A program made the translations under genes and the position numbers. DNA of 64,000 nt, taken from the NCBI GenBank assembly GCA_040768665.1, contig JAXGMN010000009.1:186001-250000 (forward strand), read 5' to 3'. Below, piece by piece: positions 17,658 to 26,911 of this stretch. The notes beneath the pieces were generated by a model. The model was not told where the DNA came from and searched no databases. It worked only from the letters and a program-made list of their open reading frames with translations. This DNA is from JABWBD01 sp040768665. Lineage in GTDB: Bacteria > Planctomycetota > Planctomycetia > Pirellulales > Thermoguttaceae. Every line of letters starts with the position of its first letter. Position 1 is the stretch's first letter.

Positions 17658-18413
17658 TTAGACCATCAGGCGGCTTAAGAACCGCTGGGTCCGCTCCGTT
17701 TTGGGAGAATCGAGCACTTGCCCGGGCGGGCCGTCTTCGATGACGCGGCCCTCATCCAGCACGACGATGCGGTCGGCTGCGTGGCGGGCAAAGCCCATCT
17801 CGTGGGTCACGACGATCAGTGTCATGCCGTCGCGCCGCAGGTCTTCGAGCACCGCGAGCACCTCGCCCTTCAACTCGGGGTCCAGCGCGCTGGTGATCTC
17901 ATCGCACAGAAGCCCTGCGGGCTCCATGGCCAACGCCCGCGCAATGGCGACCCGCTGCTTCTGCCCGCCCGACAACTCGCTTGGGTAGGCTTCGGCGCGG
18001 TCGGCCAGTCCGACGCGGGCGAGCAATTCCATGCCTCGACGTTCCGCTTCCCCCTTCGACACGCCGAGCACGTGACGAGGGGCCTCGACGACGTTGCCCA
18101 GGGCGGTGAAGTGCGGGAAGAGCTGGAAGTCCTGGAAAATCATGCCGAATCGGCGGCGAACCTGCCGCGCGGCGGCCCGATTGGCGCGGCCGTCGCGGGG
18201 TTCGAGGATGTGCGGCCCCACGCGGACCTGCCCCTGGTCGAACGGCGTGAGCCCGTTGAGGACGCGGAGAAGCGTCGATTTGCCGCCGCCGCTGGGGCCG
18301 ACCAGCGCAACGGTTTCGCGCGGAGCGACCCGGAGATCCAGCCCGCTGAGCACCGCCCTTGGGCCGAACCGCTTCACCACTCCTTCCACCGCCACTTCGG
18401 CCGCTCCGTTCAT
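17658..18413 (-). CDS. polar amino-acid ABC transporter, ATP-binding subunit
   Basis: This is the ATPase that drives import by the adjacent permease, of the GlnQ/HisP type. The 251-residue product shows Walker A (GPSGGGKST), the signature LSGGQKQRVAIARAL, Walker B (LLCDEITSALDPEL) and the H-loop (IVVTHEMGFAR). The length fits the family. The ATG at 18413 overlaps the permease stop as ATGA, so the subunits are translated in a coupled way. A longer open frame reaching 18713 lies inside the permease gene and is rejected. The specificity cannot be read from the ATPase. Confidence 0.92.
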   Translation of the reverse strand: MNGAAEVAVEGVVKRFGPRAVLSGLDLRVAPRETVALVGPSGGGKSTLLRVLNGLTPFDQGQVRVGPHILEPRDGRANRAAARQVRRRFGMIFQDFQLFPHFTALGNVVEAPRHVLGVSKGEAERRGMELLARVGLADRAEAYPSELSGGQKQRVAIARALAMEPAGLLCDEITSALDPELKGEVLAVLEDLRRDGMTLIVVTHEMGFARHAADRIVVLDEGRVIEDGPPGQVLDSPKTERTQRFLSRLMV

Positions 18414-19873
18414 ACTCCTCTTCCCCACCGCTTTTCGAGTTGTCGCGACAAGTATCCGAGCGGCACCGACATGATCAGGTAGAGCGCGGCCGTGGCCAGG
18501 CCGATCTCCAGAAATCTCTGGCTCGACTTGGTCAGGATCAGGTATTGCTTCGTCAACTCGACGACGGCGATTGCGCTGACCAGGCTCGTGTCCTTGAACA
18601 GGGCGATGAAGTCGTTGGTCATCGGCGGGAGAATGAGCCGAATGGCCTGGGGGAAGATGATTCGCCGGAAGGCGAGCGTCCGCGACATGCCCAGCGACGC
18701 AGCCGCTTCCCATTGCCCTCGCGGAATGGCGCCGATGCCCGCGCGGTAGATCTCCGCCTCATACGCCGCGTAGTTCAGACCGAAACCGAGCACCGCCGCC
18801 CAGAATGCCGGCAGCCGAAGGGTGTGGCCCAAGCCGAAGTAGAGGAAATACAGCAAGAGCAGCATCGGGATCCCGCGAAAGAACTCGACGTAAACGGCCG
18901 CCGGAAAGGCGAGCCACCGCTGGCCCGAGAGCCTGGCCACCGCGATCGGCAACCCCAGACAAACGGCCAACGCCATACTCAGGATCGAGAGCTGGACCGT
19001 CACCCAGGCGCCTCGAGCGAGCAGAGGGAGGTATTCGTTCGCTTGCCAACCGGGAGATGGCCGGGCCGGCTTGCCCAACCGACCCGTCGACCGCACGGCC
19101 TCCTGATCGTCGTTCCAGATCCGCCATTTCTCGTAGATTTGCCGCAGCCGGCCCTGGTCAGCCAGGCGATCCAGCGCCGCGTCGAACTGCCGGGCCAACG
19201 CCTCCTGGTCCTTGCGAAAGGCGATCGCGTAGTAGCCGGCAGCCAGCGGATCGCCGACAAACTTGAGCTTGGGATTGGGGCTGGCGTAGTACGCCGCGAT
19301 CGGCAGATCGAGAAGCACGGCATCCAGCCGGCCCAGCTCCAGGTCGAAGTAAGGCTCCACCTGGCCGTCGTAGATCCGCTTGGCAACGCCCATTCGGTCC
19401 AGGAGCTTTTCTGCCGCTGTCTCCTCCAGGGTACCGACAACAGCTCCTTGAGCCTTGCAGTCTTCCAGCGAAGTGAAGCGGTCGTCCTCGCGGCGGACGA
19501 CGAGCTGGAGTTGATAGACGTAGTAGGGCTGGCTGAAGCGGACCCGCCTGAGCCGATCGGGCGTGATCTCCAGCCCGTTCATGGCGAAGTCGAAATCGCC
19601 CCGTTCGAGCCCCAGCAACAGGCTTTTGTATTCATACTGCTGAAATTCGATCGGCCGGCCCATTTCTTCGGCGAGGGCGCGGGCGAGATCCACCTCGAAG
19701 CCGACGTTGAAGTCGGGGTCTTCGTCGGACTTGAAGATGTACGGGGCGCCCCCTTCGGCATCGGCCGCCCAGCGCAACGCGTCCGCCTCTCGGCCCTGCC
19801 GACCCCAGCCCGCCGCCGTCGCGGCCAGAACGATTGCGATCGACGACAGCATCAGCCGGCAAGTCTGCTGCAT
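18410..19873 (-). CDS. amino-acid ABC transporter: fused substrate-binding protein and permease
   Basis: One polypeptide of 487 residues carries two transporter parts. After a signal/anchor sequence (MQQTCRLMLSSIAIVLAATA), residues about 35-260 form a family 3 periplasmic binding domain (YIFKSDEDPDFNVGFEVDLA; GDFDFAMNGLEITPDR; FSQPYYVYQLQL). From about residue 290 comes a HisM/GlnP-type permease with an EAA loop (EAAASLGMSRTLAFRRIIFPQ minus its last residues). Such SBP-permease fusions occur in several phyla and tether the receptor to its channel. The partner ATPase follows with a four-base overlap. The substrate is likely a polar amino acid, from family membership only. Confidence 0.9.
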   Translation of the reverse strand: MQQTCRLMLSSIAIVLAATAAGWGRQGREADALRWAADAEGGAPYIFKSDEDPDFNVGFEVDLARALAEEMGRPIEFQQYEYKSLLLGLERGDFDFAMNGLEITPDRLRRVRFSQPYYVYQLQLVVRREDDRFTSLEDCKAQGAVVGTLEETAAEKLLDRMGVAKRIYDGQVEPYFDLELGRLDAVLLDLPIAAYYASPNPKLKFVGDPLAAGYYAIAFRKDQEALARQFDAALDRLADQGRLRQIYEKWRIWNDDQEAVRSTGRLGKPARPSPGWQANEYLPLLARGAWVTVQLSILSMALAVCLGLPIAVARLSGQRWLAFPAAVYVEFFRGIPMLLLLYFLYFGLGHTLRLPAFWAAVLGFGLNYAAYEAEIYRAGIGAIPRGQWEAAASLGMSRTLAFRRIIFPQAIRLILPPMTNDFIALFKDTSLVSAIAVVELTKQYLILTKSSQRFLEIGLATAALYLIMSVPLGYLSRQLEKRWGRGV

Positions 19874-20050
19874 CGGGCCAAATCTCCGGGGCGACCAGCG
19901 ACCACATCGCGAGCAGGCGCGGCTGTCCAACACCGCGCCGCCGACGGACAGATATCGCGTCGATGATAACAGCCGGGCTGCTTGGCATGCAATGGGGTAC
20001 AGGCATCCCGGCGGGACCGCAACGGCCGGCTACTGAAGGTTCTGCAGGCT

Positions 20051-20084
20051 TAGAGCCTGTCCCCGTTTTGGGATAGGCTCTTAC
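20051..20084. repeat. hairpin repeat R3, half copy
   Basis: Contains GAGCCTGTCCCCGTTTTGGG followed by ATAGGCTCTTA. This equals the right arm of copies R8 and R9 with the outer motif GGGATAGGCTCT. No left arm with GGGGACTGG is present, so the copy looks truncated. It lies between the permease start and the sigma factor end. Confidence 0.65.
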
Positions 20085-20113
20085 ACGAGCGGCAGATGAG
20101 AATTTACCCGCAT

Positions 20114-20147
20114 ATCAGCCCGGCTGCTCGGAAGCAGCCGGGCTGAT
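20114..20147 (-). terminator. strong hairpin downstream of the sigma factor gene
   Basis: A perfect 15-base stem, ATCAGCCCGGCTGCT paired with AGCAGCCGGGCTGAT, with a four-base loop. It lies 38 bases past the stop of the minus-strand sigma factor gene. No U-tract follows, so it may be a processing or protecting hairpin instead of a classical intrinsic terminator. Confidence 0.5.
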
Positions 20148-20184
20148 GGCAATCGTGAGGGGATGCGGTCATCTGCCACACGCC

Positions 20185-21612
20185 TTACACGGCGGCGGCT
20201 TCCATCGGAGCCTGATCCCGCTCGCCCAGGAAGCTCATCAGCTTCAGCGAGTGCTCCGACTGCTTGAGCTTCGTGATGGCCTTGGCCTCGATCTGCCGGA
20301 TCCGCTCCCGCGTCACGCAGAAAATCTTTCCGACTTCGTCGAGCGTGTACGAATGGCCGTCGCCCAAGCCGTAGCGGAGCTTCAGGACTTCGCGCTCCCG
20401 CCAACTCAATACCTCAAGGGCCTCTTCCATTCGCGACTTCAAGAGATGATCGTCGATCTCTTCGACGGGATCTCCCTCGCGATGATCCGGAAGCCATTCG
20501 CCCCGAGTGGTCTCGTCGCGGTTGCTGACCGGCTGATCCAGCGAGTACGGCTGGTACCGCAGCTTCATGGCTCGATTCAGCTCGTCGGAGGAGAGCCCGA
20601 CAGCCTCGGACATCTCTTCAAGATTCAAATCGCCATCGTTGTCCTGGAGAAACTGCTCGGCCGCGTCCCAAACCTTGCCGACCTTCTGGGCGACCCCCGC
20701 GGGTACGCGGATCGTACGGCTTTGGTCACTGATTGCGCGGGTGATCGCCTGGCGAATCCACCAGGTCGCGTAGGTGCAGAACTTGTGGCCCCGCTCGTGC
20801 TCGAACTTGTCGACCGCCCGCATCAGGCCCGTATTGCCCTCCTGGATCAGGTCGAGGAAGCTCAGCCCCCGATTGCGGTACTTCTTCGCGATGGAAACTA
20901 CAAGCCGCAAGTTCGCCGCACAGAGTTGCTGGCGGGCGGTCTCGTAAAGCTTCCGACGACGCGCCATCAGACCCAGCCGGCGGCGAAGCGTCGCCGGGTC
21001 CTCAACGACACCGGCCGCCAGGCACTCGAGTTCCTCGATGCTCTCTATCGACCGCCCGTCCGACTCCGACGCTGCCAGTTGCAGGCTATCCATCCGGCGC
21101 GAGATCTTTCTCAACTGGTCCATAGCCGGCTGGAGCGGCGGCAATTGCGGCCGGACCTGTTCCACCAGCACAAGCGCCTCCCGCCGGCGGCGGAGAATCC
21201 GACGCCACGCTTGGCGCCGCACGGTTTTCGGCAGGCTCTCGTCGGCCACCGAGGCGAAATCCGTTTGGTTCTGCTCGAGGATCGCTTTCAGGGGAGGAAG
21301 ATGTTTGTTCAATCGCCGCATTGCACGACGCTTCTCGTCGTTGTCGCCCATCGACACTTCCAGCATCCGGCTCAGATTGACCTTGCCGTCGCGGATGTCT
21401 TCAAGGCGTCGAACAACCGCCTGCAGGAGGAAGTCGGTCGTCAGCAAACTGCGGCGGTACCGCGTACGTGTACGGACGATTCGCTCGGCCGCTTTGATCT
21501 CCTCGTCGCGGCTCATCAAGGGAAGCCGGGAGATCTGCGTCAGGTACGTCTGGACGGAGTCCAGCTTCTGCTCTCTCACAATCGTCGCTACGCTGTCTGT
21601 CTTGGCACGCAT
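20185..21612 (-). CDS. rpoD: RNA polymerase sigma-70 family factor, primary-type (RpoD/SigA-like)
   Basis: This protein directs RNA polymerase to promoters. The 475-residue product (ATG at 21612, MRAKTDSVAT) has region 1.2 near residues 18-45 (VQTYLTQISRLPLMSRDEEI). A non-conserved spacer of roughly 180 residues follows, then region 2 (LRLVVSIAKKYRNRGLSFLD; CTYATWWIRQAITRAI), region 3, and region 4 with the helix-turn-helix VGKIFCVTRERIRQIEAKA. The -10 recognition helix is fully present, as expected for a primary or close alternative group 2 factor. There is no acidic region 1.1. Planctomycetes often encode several such factors, so it may not be the only housekeeping sigma. Confidence 0.9.
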   Translation of the reverse strand: MRAKTDSVATIVREQKLDSVQTYLTQISRLPLMSRDEEIKAAERIVRTRTRYRRSLLTTDFLLQAVVRRLEDIRDGKVNLSRMLEVSMGDNDEKRRAMRRLNKHLPPLKAILEQNQTDFASVADESLPKTVRRQAWRRILRRRREALVLVEQVRPQLPPLQPAMDQLRKISRRMDSLQLAASESDGRSIESIEELECLAAGVVEDPATLRRRLGLMARRRKLYETARQQLCAANLRLVVSIAKKYRNRGLSFLDLIQEGNTGLMRAVDKFEHERGHKFCTYATWWIRQAITRAISDQSRTIRVPAGVAQKVGKVWDAAEQFLQDNDGDLNLEEMSEAVGLSSDELNRAMKLRYQPYSLDQPVSNRDETTRGEWLPDHREGDPVEEIDDHLLKSRMEEALEVLSWREREVLKLRYGLGDGHSYTLDEVGKIFCVTRERIRQIEAKAITKLKQSEHSLKLMSFLGERDQAPMEAAAV

Positions 21613-22434
21613 GGTCACTAATCGGTATCGCTTGAGGAACTCGGGCTTTTGTCTGCATCTCGTGCCCCTGGTCGTGTCCTGCGGTCCAGGCACGATTCCG
21701 GCGGTCCTTTACCCAGCTTGGTTGTCCACCCGGAACACACGTTGGACGTGTCTCGGGGCGAAACGTTCTCAGCCGGTGGGATTTGGCCTGCAGCCGGCAA
21801 GCCAAGGCGAAGCAGACAGGCGTTTCGGTCTAACCGGGATCGGAGTTGGCTCCCTCCCAGGCGGTAGACACTTTGGAAGGCAGTTGATGATGTATCGTCC
21901 GTCGAGTGGGTGCCCCGCTAACAAATCCTCAAGGAAGTTGGACAGGACAACCACACGTTTTCCACTACGCGGCAAGAGTTTGCGGAGTTCGCTGCCACAA
22001 AAGCCGCCGCGCTGTGTGGGGGGATGAACGTGCCAGTATATTCGAAGAAAGATTAGTGTATATACCTATTCCTGGTGGTTTCCTCAAAAATCTACCGCTC
22101 GCCTCGGGCTTCCTCTACGTTGCCCTAACAAAACAGAGACTGGCTCCGAGCCGAGCATTCGCAAAACGCGGAGAATAGGCATGCCGGCGAGGTGCCTGTC
22201 CGCGTTTTGTTAGGGCTCTAAAGAGTCTCTACGATAATACTAGAGCCTCGAAAAACCCCCTTGGTTCGGTGTAGATTTTGCCCGGACGTCCCTTTCCCCG
22301 GAGATGCGGATGTCTCCCGTCACAGGTTCGCCTGCAATAATGCCACTGAAAGCTCGTAGAATTCGCACAGACGTCCTACGCTGGCTTTCGCGTCAGCAAG
22401 GGCCGTATCCTTTCGCAAGGGGAGATCAAGGCCG
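21613..22434. other. long divergent intergenic region
   Basis: About 820 bases between the sigma factor and the DUF1549 gene. It includes hairpin repeat R4. I see no open frame with family signals. The region should hold promoters for both flanking genes, but no promoter is clear enough to call. Confidence 0.45.
22122..22216. repeat. hairpin repeat R4 (GGGGACTGGC/GCCTGTCCCC family)
   Basis: The left arm begins GCCCTAACAAAACAGAGACT then GGCTCCGAGC. The right arm, on the other strand, reads GCCCTAACAAAACGCGGACA then GGCACCTCGC. The outer arm GCCCTAACAAAAC is unique to this copy but self-complementary. The core has drifted (AGAGAC and GCGGAC in place of GGGGAC). Confidence 0.75.
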
Positions 22435-25077
22435 ATGAATCAGCGGTTTTGTTGCGGTTCGCGTGCAGTAGCCGGCATGGTGTGCCTGGCCGTTTTCTGT
22501 CCCAGCACACTTCCGGCAAGCCCCGACCAACCGGACCTGCGAGATCGGCCGGTCCTCTTCAATCGGGATATTCGTCCAATTCTCTCCGAAAACTGCTTCA
22601 GTTGCCATGGACCGGACGCCGGTCAAAGGCACGCCGAGCTGCGGCTGGACACTGCGGAAGGTGCTCTGGCCGACCTCGGCGGTTATCACGCGATTGTCCC
22701 CGGCAAGCCGGACGAGAGCGAAGCTTACCTGCGGATCGCCGAGCATGACGAATCGATGCGGATGCCTCCCCCCGACTCGAACCGCTCGCTCTCGCCAGAC
22801 CAGGTCGAGTTGGTTCGCCGCTGGATTGAGCAAGGCGCGCCGTGGCAAGGCCATTGGGCGTTCATCCCGCCGCAGCGCCCACCGGCGCCCCAGGCAAGCG
22901 GTTCCGATTGGCCGACAAATCCCGTGGATGCATTCGTCCTCCCGCGGCTTGAGGCGGAAGGCCTTCAACCCTCACCGGAGGCCGACAAGTTGACTCTCAT
23001 CCGCCGCGTCACGCTGGATCTGACGGGGCTTCCGCCGACGCTGGAAGAGATCGATGCCTTCACGGCGGACAAATCCGCCGATGCCTACGAGAAACTGGTC
23101 GACCGGCTGCTCGCGTCGCCTCCCTATGGGGAGCAGATGACGCGTTATTGGCTCGATCTTGCCCGATACGGCGACACCCACGGGCTGCATCTCGACAACC
23201 AGCGGTCGATCTGGCTCTACCGCGACTGGCTCGTTCAGGCATTCAACGAAAATAAGCCGTTCGACGAGTTCACGATCGAGCAGTTGGCCGGGGATCTGCT
23301 TCCGCAGCCGACCCTCCGGCAGCGAATCGCCACCGGGTTCAACCGCTGCAACGTGACCACGAGCGAGGGCGGATCGATCGACGAGGAATATATCGTACGC
23401 TACGCGGTGGACCGCACGAGCACCATGTCGACCGTTTGGATGGGCCTGACAACCGAGTGCGCGGTCTGCCACGATCACAAGTTCGATCCGATCTCGCAGA
23501 AGGAGTTCTATCAGCTCTACGCGTTTTTCAACAGCACGGCCGACAAGGCGATGGATGGCAACGCCCAGCTCCCTCCGCCTGTTGTCCAGGTCCCCTCCCC
23601 GGAGCAGAAGGCGAAGCGGAAGGAGCTTGAGGAGCAGCGAGCCGGGGTGGAAGTGCAAATTCGGAAAGAACTCGCTGCGATCGAGTACAGCGATCCAGGA
23701 GCAGATGAACCGTGCCGGGAACTTCAGCCTCAAGAGCACGTTTGCGTCGACGAATCGCTCGCCGTCTGGGAGCGACTCCAACGGGCCGCGAAAGCCGAAT
23801 CGTTGCCCGATCCGGTCAAAAAGTACGTACTCGCCGATCCGGCCAATCGGACCGGCGAGCAAACGAAGCGAATCCGCGAGTACTTCCTTGAATACGTCTA
23901 CAAGCCGGCAAGAGCCACGTTCGATCCTCTCCATAAGCAGCTCGACGATTTGAAGAAACAGCAGGAGGAGCTCGAGAAGGCGATCCCGGCGACGCTGGTC
24001 ACGCAAGAGCTTCCACAGCCTCGCGATGCCCACGTGCTGCGGCGAGGCGAATACGACACGCCGCAGGAGAAGGTCGAGCGCGGCGTTCCGGCAGTACTAC
24101 CGCCGCTGCCGGGGGATGCCCCGAAAAATCGGCTCGGATTGGCTCAGTGGCTCGTTTCGCCCTCCCACCCGCTCACTGCCCGGGTGACGGTGAACCGCTT
24201 CTGGCAGCACTATTTTGGCACAGGACTCGTGAAGACGGCCGAGGATTTCGGGGCCCAGGGAGAGTGGCCGTCGCACCCCGAACTATTGGACTGGCTGGCC
24301 GTCGAGTTCATGGAGAGCGGCTGGGACGTGAAGCACATGCAGCGGCTGATCGTCACTTCCGCCACCTACCGGCAATCGTCGCGGATCACGCCGGAGCTCT
24401 ACCAGCGGGATCCCGAGAATCGTCTCCTGGCTCGCGGCCCGCGGTCCCGCATGGATGCCGAGATGGTTCGCGACAACGCCCTGGCGATCAGCGGCCTGCT
24501 GGTGGACCGGATCGGCGGCCCCAGCGTCAAACCGTACCAGCCGCCGGGGCTTTGGGAGGCGGTCGGCTACACGACGAGCGACACGGCCAAATTCGTCCAG
24601 GACCACGGCGATGCTCTCTATCGCCGCAGCATGTACACCTTCTGGAAACGGACGTCCCCGCCGCCGGCCATGCTGCTGTTGGACGCTCCGTCGCGAGAAA
24701 CCTGCACCGCTCGCCGCCCGCGGACCAACACCCCGTCCGCCGCCCTGGCCCTGATGAACGACGTGCAGTTCTTCGAGGCGGCTCGTGGGCTGGCCGAGCG
24801 GATGATGAACGAGGCCGGTTCTCAGCCGGAACAACGCGTTGCATTAGGCTTCCGCCTTGCGACGGCCCGCCCGCCGGATCCCGAGGAGGTATCCGTGCTC
24901 ATCCAGCAATACGACGCGCAGCTCGCGGAGTGTCGCAAGAATCCCGAGGCGGCATTAAAGGTCATCAACACGGGCGAATCGAAGCCCGACGAATCGCTCG
25001 ATCCGGTTGAACTGGCCGCCTGGACGATGGTAGCCAACGTGATCCTGAACCTGGACGAGACCATCACGAAGCGATAG
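22435..25077 (+). CDS. planctomycete haem-motif protein with DUF1549 and DUF1553 domains
   Basis: A large exported protein (880 residues) of a type restricted mostly to Planctomycetota and relatives. After a signal peptide (residues about 1-29) comes a c-type haem motif C54-FSC-H58 in the NRDIRPILSENCFSCHGPDA block. Then follow DUF1549 (VDAFVLPRLEAEGL; LTLIRRVTLDLTGLPPT) and, after a charged helical spacer, DUF1553 (NRLGLAQWLVSPSHPLTARV; TVNRFWQHYFGTGLVKTAED). Its biochemical role is not established; a redox or surface carbohydrate role is often proposed. The following DUF1501 gene starts 10 bases after its stop, the usual arrangement. Confidence 0.94.
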   Translation: MNQRFCCGSRAVAGMVCLAVFCPSTLPASPDQPDLRDRPVLFNRDIRPILSENCFSCHGPDAGQRHAELRLDTAEGALADLGGYHAIVPGKPDESEAYLRIAEHDESMRMPPPDSNRSLSPDQVELVRRWIEQGAPWQGHWAFIPPQRPPAPQASGSDWPTNPVDAFVLPRLEAEGLQPSPEADKLTLIRRVTLDLTGLPPTLEEIDAFTADKSADAYEKLVDRLLASPPYGEQMTRYWLDLARYGDTHGLHLDNQRSIWLYRDWLVQAFNENKPFDEFTIEQLAGDLLPQPTLRQRIATGFNRCNVTTSEGGSIDEEYIVRYAVDRTSTMSTVWMGLTTECAVCHDHKFDPISQKEFYQLYAFFNSTADKAMDGNAQLPPPVVQVPSPEQKAKRKELEEQRAGVEVQIRKELAAIEYSDPGADEPCRELQPQEHVCVDESLAVWERLQRAAKAESLPDPVKKYVLADPANRTGEQTKRIREYFLEYVYKPARATFDPLHKQLDDLKKQQEELEKAIPATLVTQELPQPRDAHVLRRGEYDTPQEKVERGVPAVLPPLPGDAPKNRLGLAQWLVSPSHPLTARVTVNRFWQHYFGTGLVKTAEDFGAQGEWPSHPELLDWLAVEFMESGWDVKHMQRLIVTSATYRQSSRITPELYQRDPENRLLARGPRSRMDAEMVRDNALAISGLLVDRIGGPSVKPYQPPGLWEAVGYTTSDTAKFVQDHGDALYRRSMYTFWKRTSPPPAMLLLDAPSRETCTARRPRTNTPSAALALMNDVQFFEAARGLAERMMNEAGSQPEQRVALGFRLATARPPDPEEVSVLIQQYDAQLAECRKNPEAALKVINTGESKPDESLDPVELAAWTMVANVILNLDETITKR

Positions 25078-25087
25078 AAGGCATCTC

Positions 25088-26542
25088 ATGGACCCGCTCG
25101 AAGAACGTGCCCTGCTGGAAACCCGACGCCAGTTTTTCGGCCGTGCCGCCACCGGCATCGGCACTGCTGCGCTGGCTTCGTTGTTGAATCCCGCGCTGTT
25201 TGGGGCATCGACGAATTCCATCGGCGGCGTGCTCGAAAAGCCGCATTTCCCTGCCAAGGCGAAACGGATCATCTATCTGTTCATGTCGGGTGCGCCGTCG
25301 CAGATCGACCTGTACGACTACAAGCCGAAGATGGCGGACCATTTCGACGAGGATTTGCCCGCGTCGATCCGCATGGGCCAACGGCTGACCACCATGACCT
25401 CCGGCCAGTCGCGGTTCCCGGTGGCACCGTCCATTTTCAAGTTCCAGCAGCATGGCCGGTCGGGCGCCTGGGTAAGCGAATTGCTCCCGCATACGGCCAA
25501 GGTCGTCGACGATCTGGCGATCGTCCGCTCCGTCCACACCGAGGCGATCAACCACGATCCGGCCATCACCTATATCCTCACCGGCAGCCAGCTTCCAGGC
25601 CGTCCCAGCATGGGGGCGTGGTTCTCCTACGGGCTGGGCTCGATGAATGAAAACCTGCCCACCTTCGTTGTGCTGCACTCGAGCTGGAGTGCGAAGCGCG
25701 ACGCCCAGGCGCTCTATTCGCGGCTCTGGGGCGCCGGCTTCCTGCCGTCGCGGCACCAGGGCGTGAGCCTGCGATCGACGGGCGACCCCGTACTCTACCT
25801 GTCGAACCCCGACGGCGTCAGCCCGGCATCGCGCCGCAAGATGCTCGACACGCTGGCGGTTCTGAACCAGAAGCATTACGAGGAGCAAGGCGATCCGGAG
25901 ACACAGACCCGCGTCTCCCAGTACGAGATGGCCTACCGGATGCAGACCTCGGTGCCCGAACTAGTGGATCTTTCCGGCGAGAGCGAAGAAACGTTCGACT
26001 TGTACGGCCCCGACGCCAGGAAGCCCGGCACCTTCGCGGCCAACTGTCTCTTGGCTCGGCGGTTGGCGGAGCGGGGAGTCCGGTTCACCCAGGTCTTCAT
26101 CCGCGGCTGGGACCAGCACGGCAACCTGCCCGGCGACATTCGCCTTCAGTGCGGCGATGTCGACCAGGCGTGCTATGCGCTCGTCACGGACTTGAAGCGC
26201 CGCGGAATGTTGGAAGACACGCTCGTAGTGTGGGGCGGCGAATTCGGCCGCACGATCTATTGCCAGGGGACGCTCACCAAGGAGAATTACGGCCGCGACC
26301 ACCATCCCCGCTGTTTCACGATCTGGATGGCCGGCGGTGGGGTGAAGCCGGGGGTCGTCTATGGGGCAACTGACGACTTCAGCTACAACATCACCGAAAA
26401 CCCCGTGCACATCCACGACCTCAACGCGACCATCCTGCACATGATGGGCATCCATCATGAGCGGCTCACCTACCGCTTCCAAGGTCGCGACTTCCGGCTA
26501 ACCGACGTCCACGGCACCGTCGTGCAAGACCTGCTTACGTAG
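25088..26542 (+). CDS. DUF1501 domain-containing protein
   Basis: A 484-residue protein of the alkaline phosphatase/sulfatase-like DUF1501 family. The N-terminus resembles a weak Tat-type leader (ETRRQFFGRAATGIGTAALA). Family parts visible are RIIYLFMSGAPSQIDLYDYK, SVHTEAINHDPAITYILTGS, MGAWFSYGLGS, RFTQVFIRGWDQHGNLPGD and VVWGGEFGRTIYCQG with the HHPRCFTIWMAGGG segment. In planctomycetes it is almost always paired with a DUF1549/DUF1553 gene, as here, suggesting a joint extracytoplasmic function that is still unknown. Confidence 0.95.
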   Translation: MDPLEERALLETRRQFFGRAATGIGTAALASLLNPALFGASTNSIGGVLEKPHFPAKAKRIIYLFMSGAPSQIDLYDYKPKMADHFDEDLPASIRMGQRLTTMTSGQSRFPVAPSIFKFQQHGRSGAWVSELLPHTAKVVDDLAIVRSVHTEAINHDPAITYILTGSQLPGRPSMGAWFSYGLGSMNENLPTFVVLHSSWSAKRDAQALYSRLWGAGFLPSRHQGVSLRSTGDPVLYLSNPDGVSPASRRKMLDTLAVLNQKHYEEQGDPETQTRVSQYEMAYRMQTSVPELVDLSGESEETFDLYGPDARKPGTFAANCLLARRLAERGVRFTQVFIRGWDQHGNLPGDIRLQCGDVDQACYALVTDLKRRGMLEDTLVVWGGEFGRTIYCQGTLTKENYGRDHHPRCFTIWMAGGGVKPGVVYGATDDFSYNITENPVHIHDLNATILHMMGIHHERLTYRFQGRDFRLTDVHGTVVQDLLT

Positions 26543-26581
26543 GCCACGCTTGCCGAGCGGGACCAGGAACTGCCGCTCACC

Positions 26582-26911
26582 TCAAACCTGAAACGAACTC
26601 CCGCACCCGCAGGTCCGAACGGCAAGCGGATTGTTGAAAACGAATCCCCGCTTGTCGAGCCCTTCATGGATGTCGATCTCGGTCCCCTTGAGGTACCCGG
26701 CGCTTTTCCCGTCGACCGCAACTTGCACGCCATGCGCCTCGGTCACGACGTCGTCGGCCAGGACCTCCTGTTCGAAACCCAGCCGGTATTCGAAGCCGCT
26801 GCAGCCGCCTCCCGCCACACTCACCCGCAGCACCGTCTGTTCGGGCAACTGCTGCTCGACCATCATCCGCTTCACTTCGTTTGCGGCCCGCTCGCTCAGA
26901 CTTACCGACAT
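26582..26911 (-). CDS. A-type iron-sulfur carrier protein (IscA/ErpA/SufA family)
   Basis: This protein carries assembled Fe-S clusters to target apoproteins. The 109-residue product starts MSVSLSERAANEVKRMMVEQ and has the three conserved cysteines C37 (GGGCSGFEY) and C101/C103 (TCGCGSSF), with the family's NPLAVRTCGCGSSF ending. A GGAGAGAG ribosome-binding sequence precedes the ATG at 26911; the open frame extends to 27268 without family signal. IscA, ErpA and SufA are hard to tell apart by sequence alone. No other Fe-S assembly gene is adjacent. It could serve complex I among other targets. Confidence 0.93.
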   Translation of the reverse strand: MSVSLSERAANEVKRMMVEQQLPEQTVLRVSVAGGGCSGFEYRLGFEQEVLADDVVTEAHGVQVAVDGKSAGYLKGTEIDIHEGLDKRGFVFNNPLAVRTCGCGSSFQV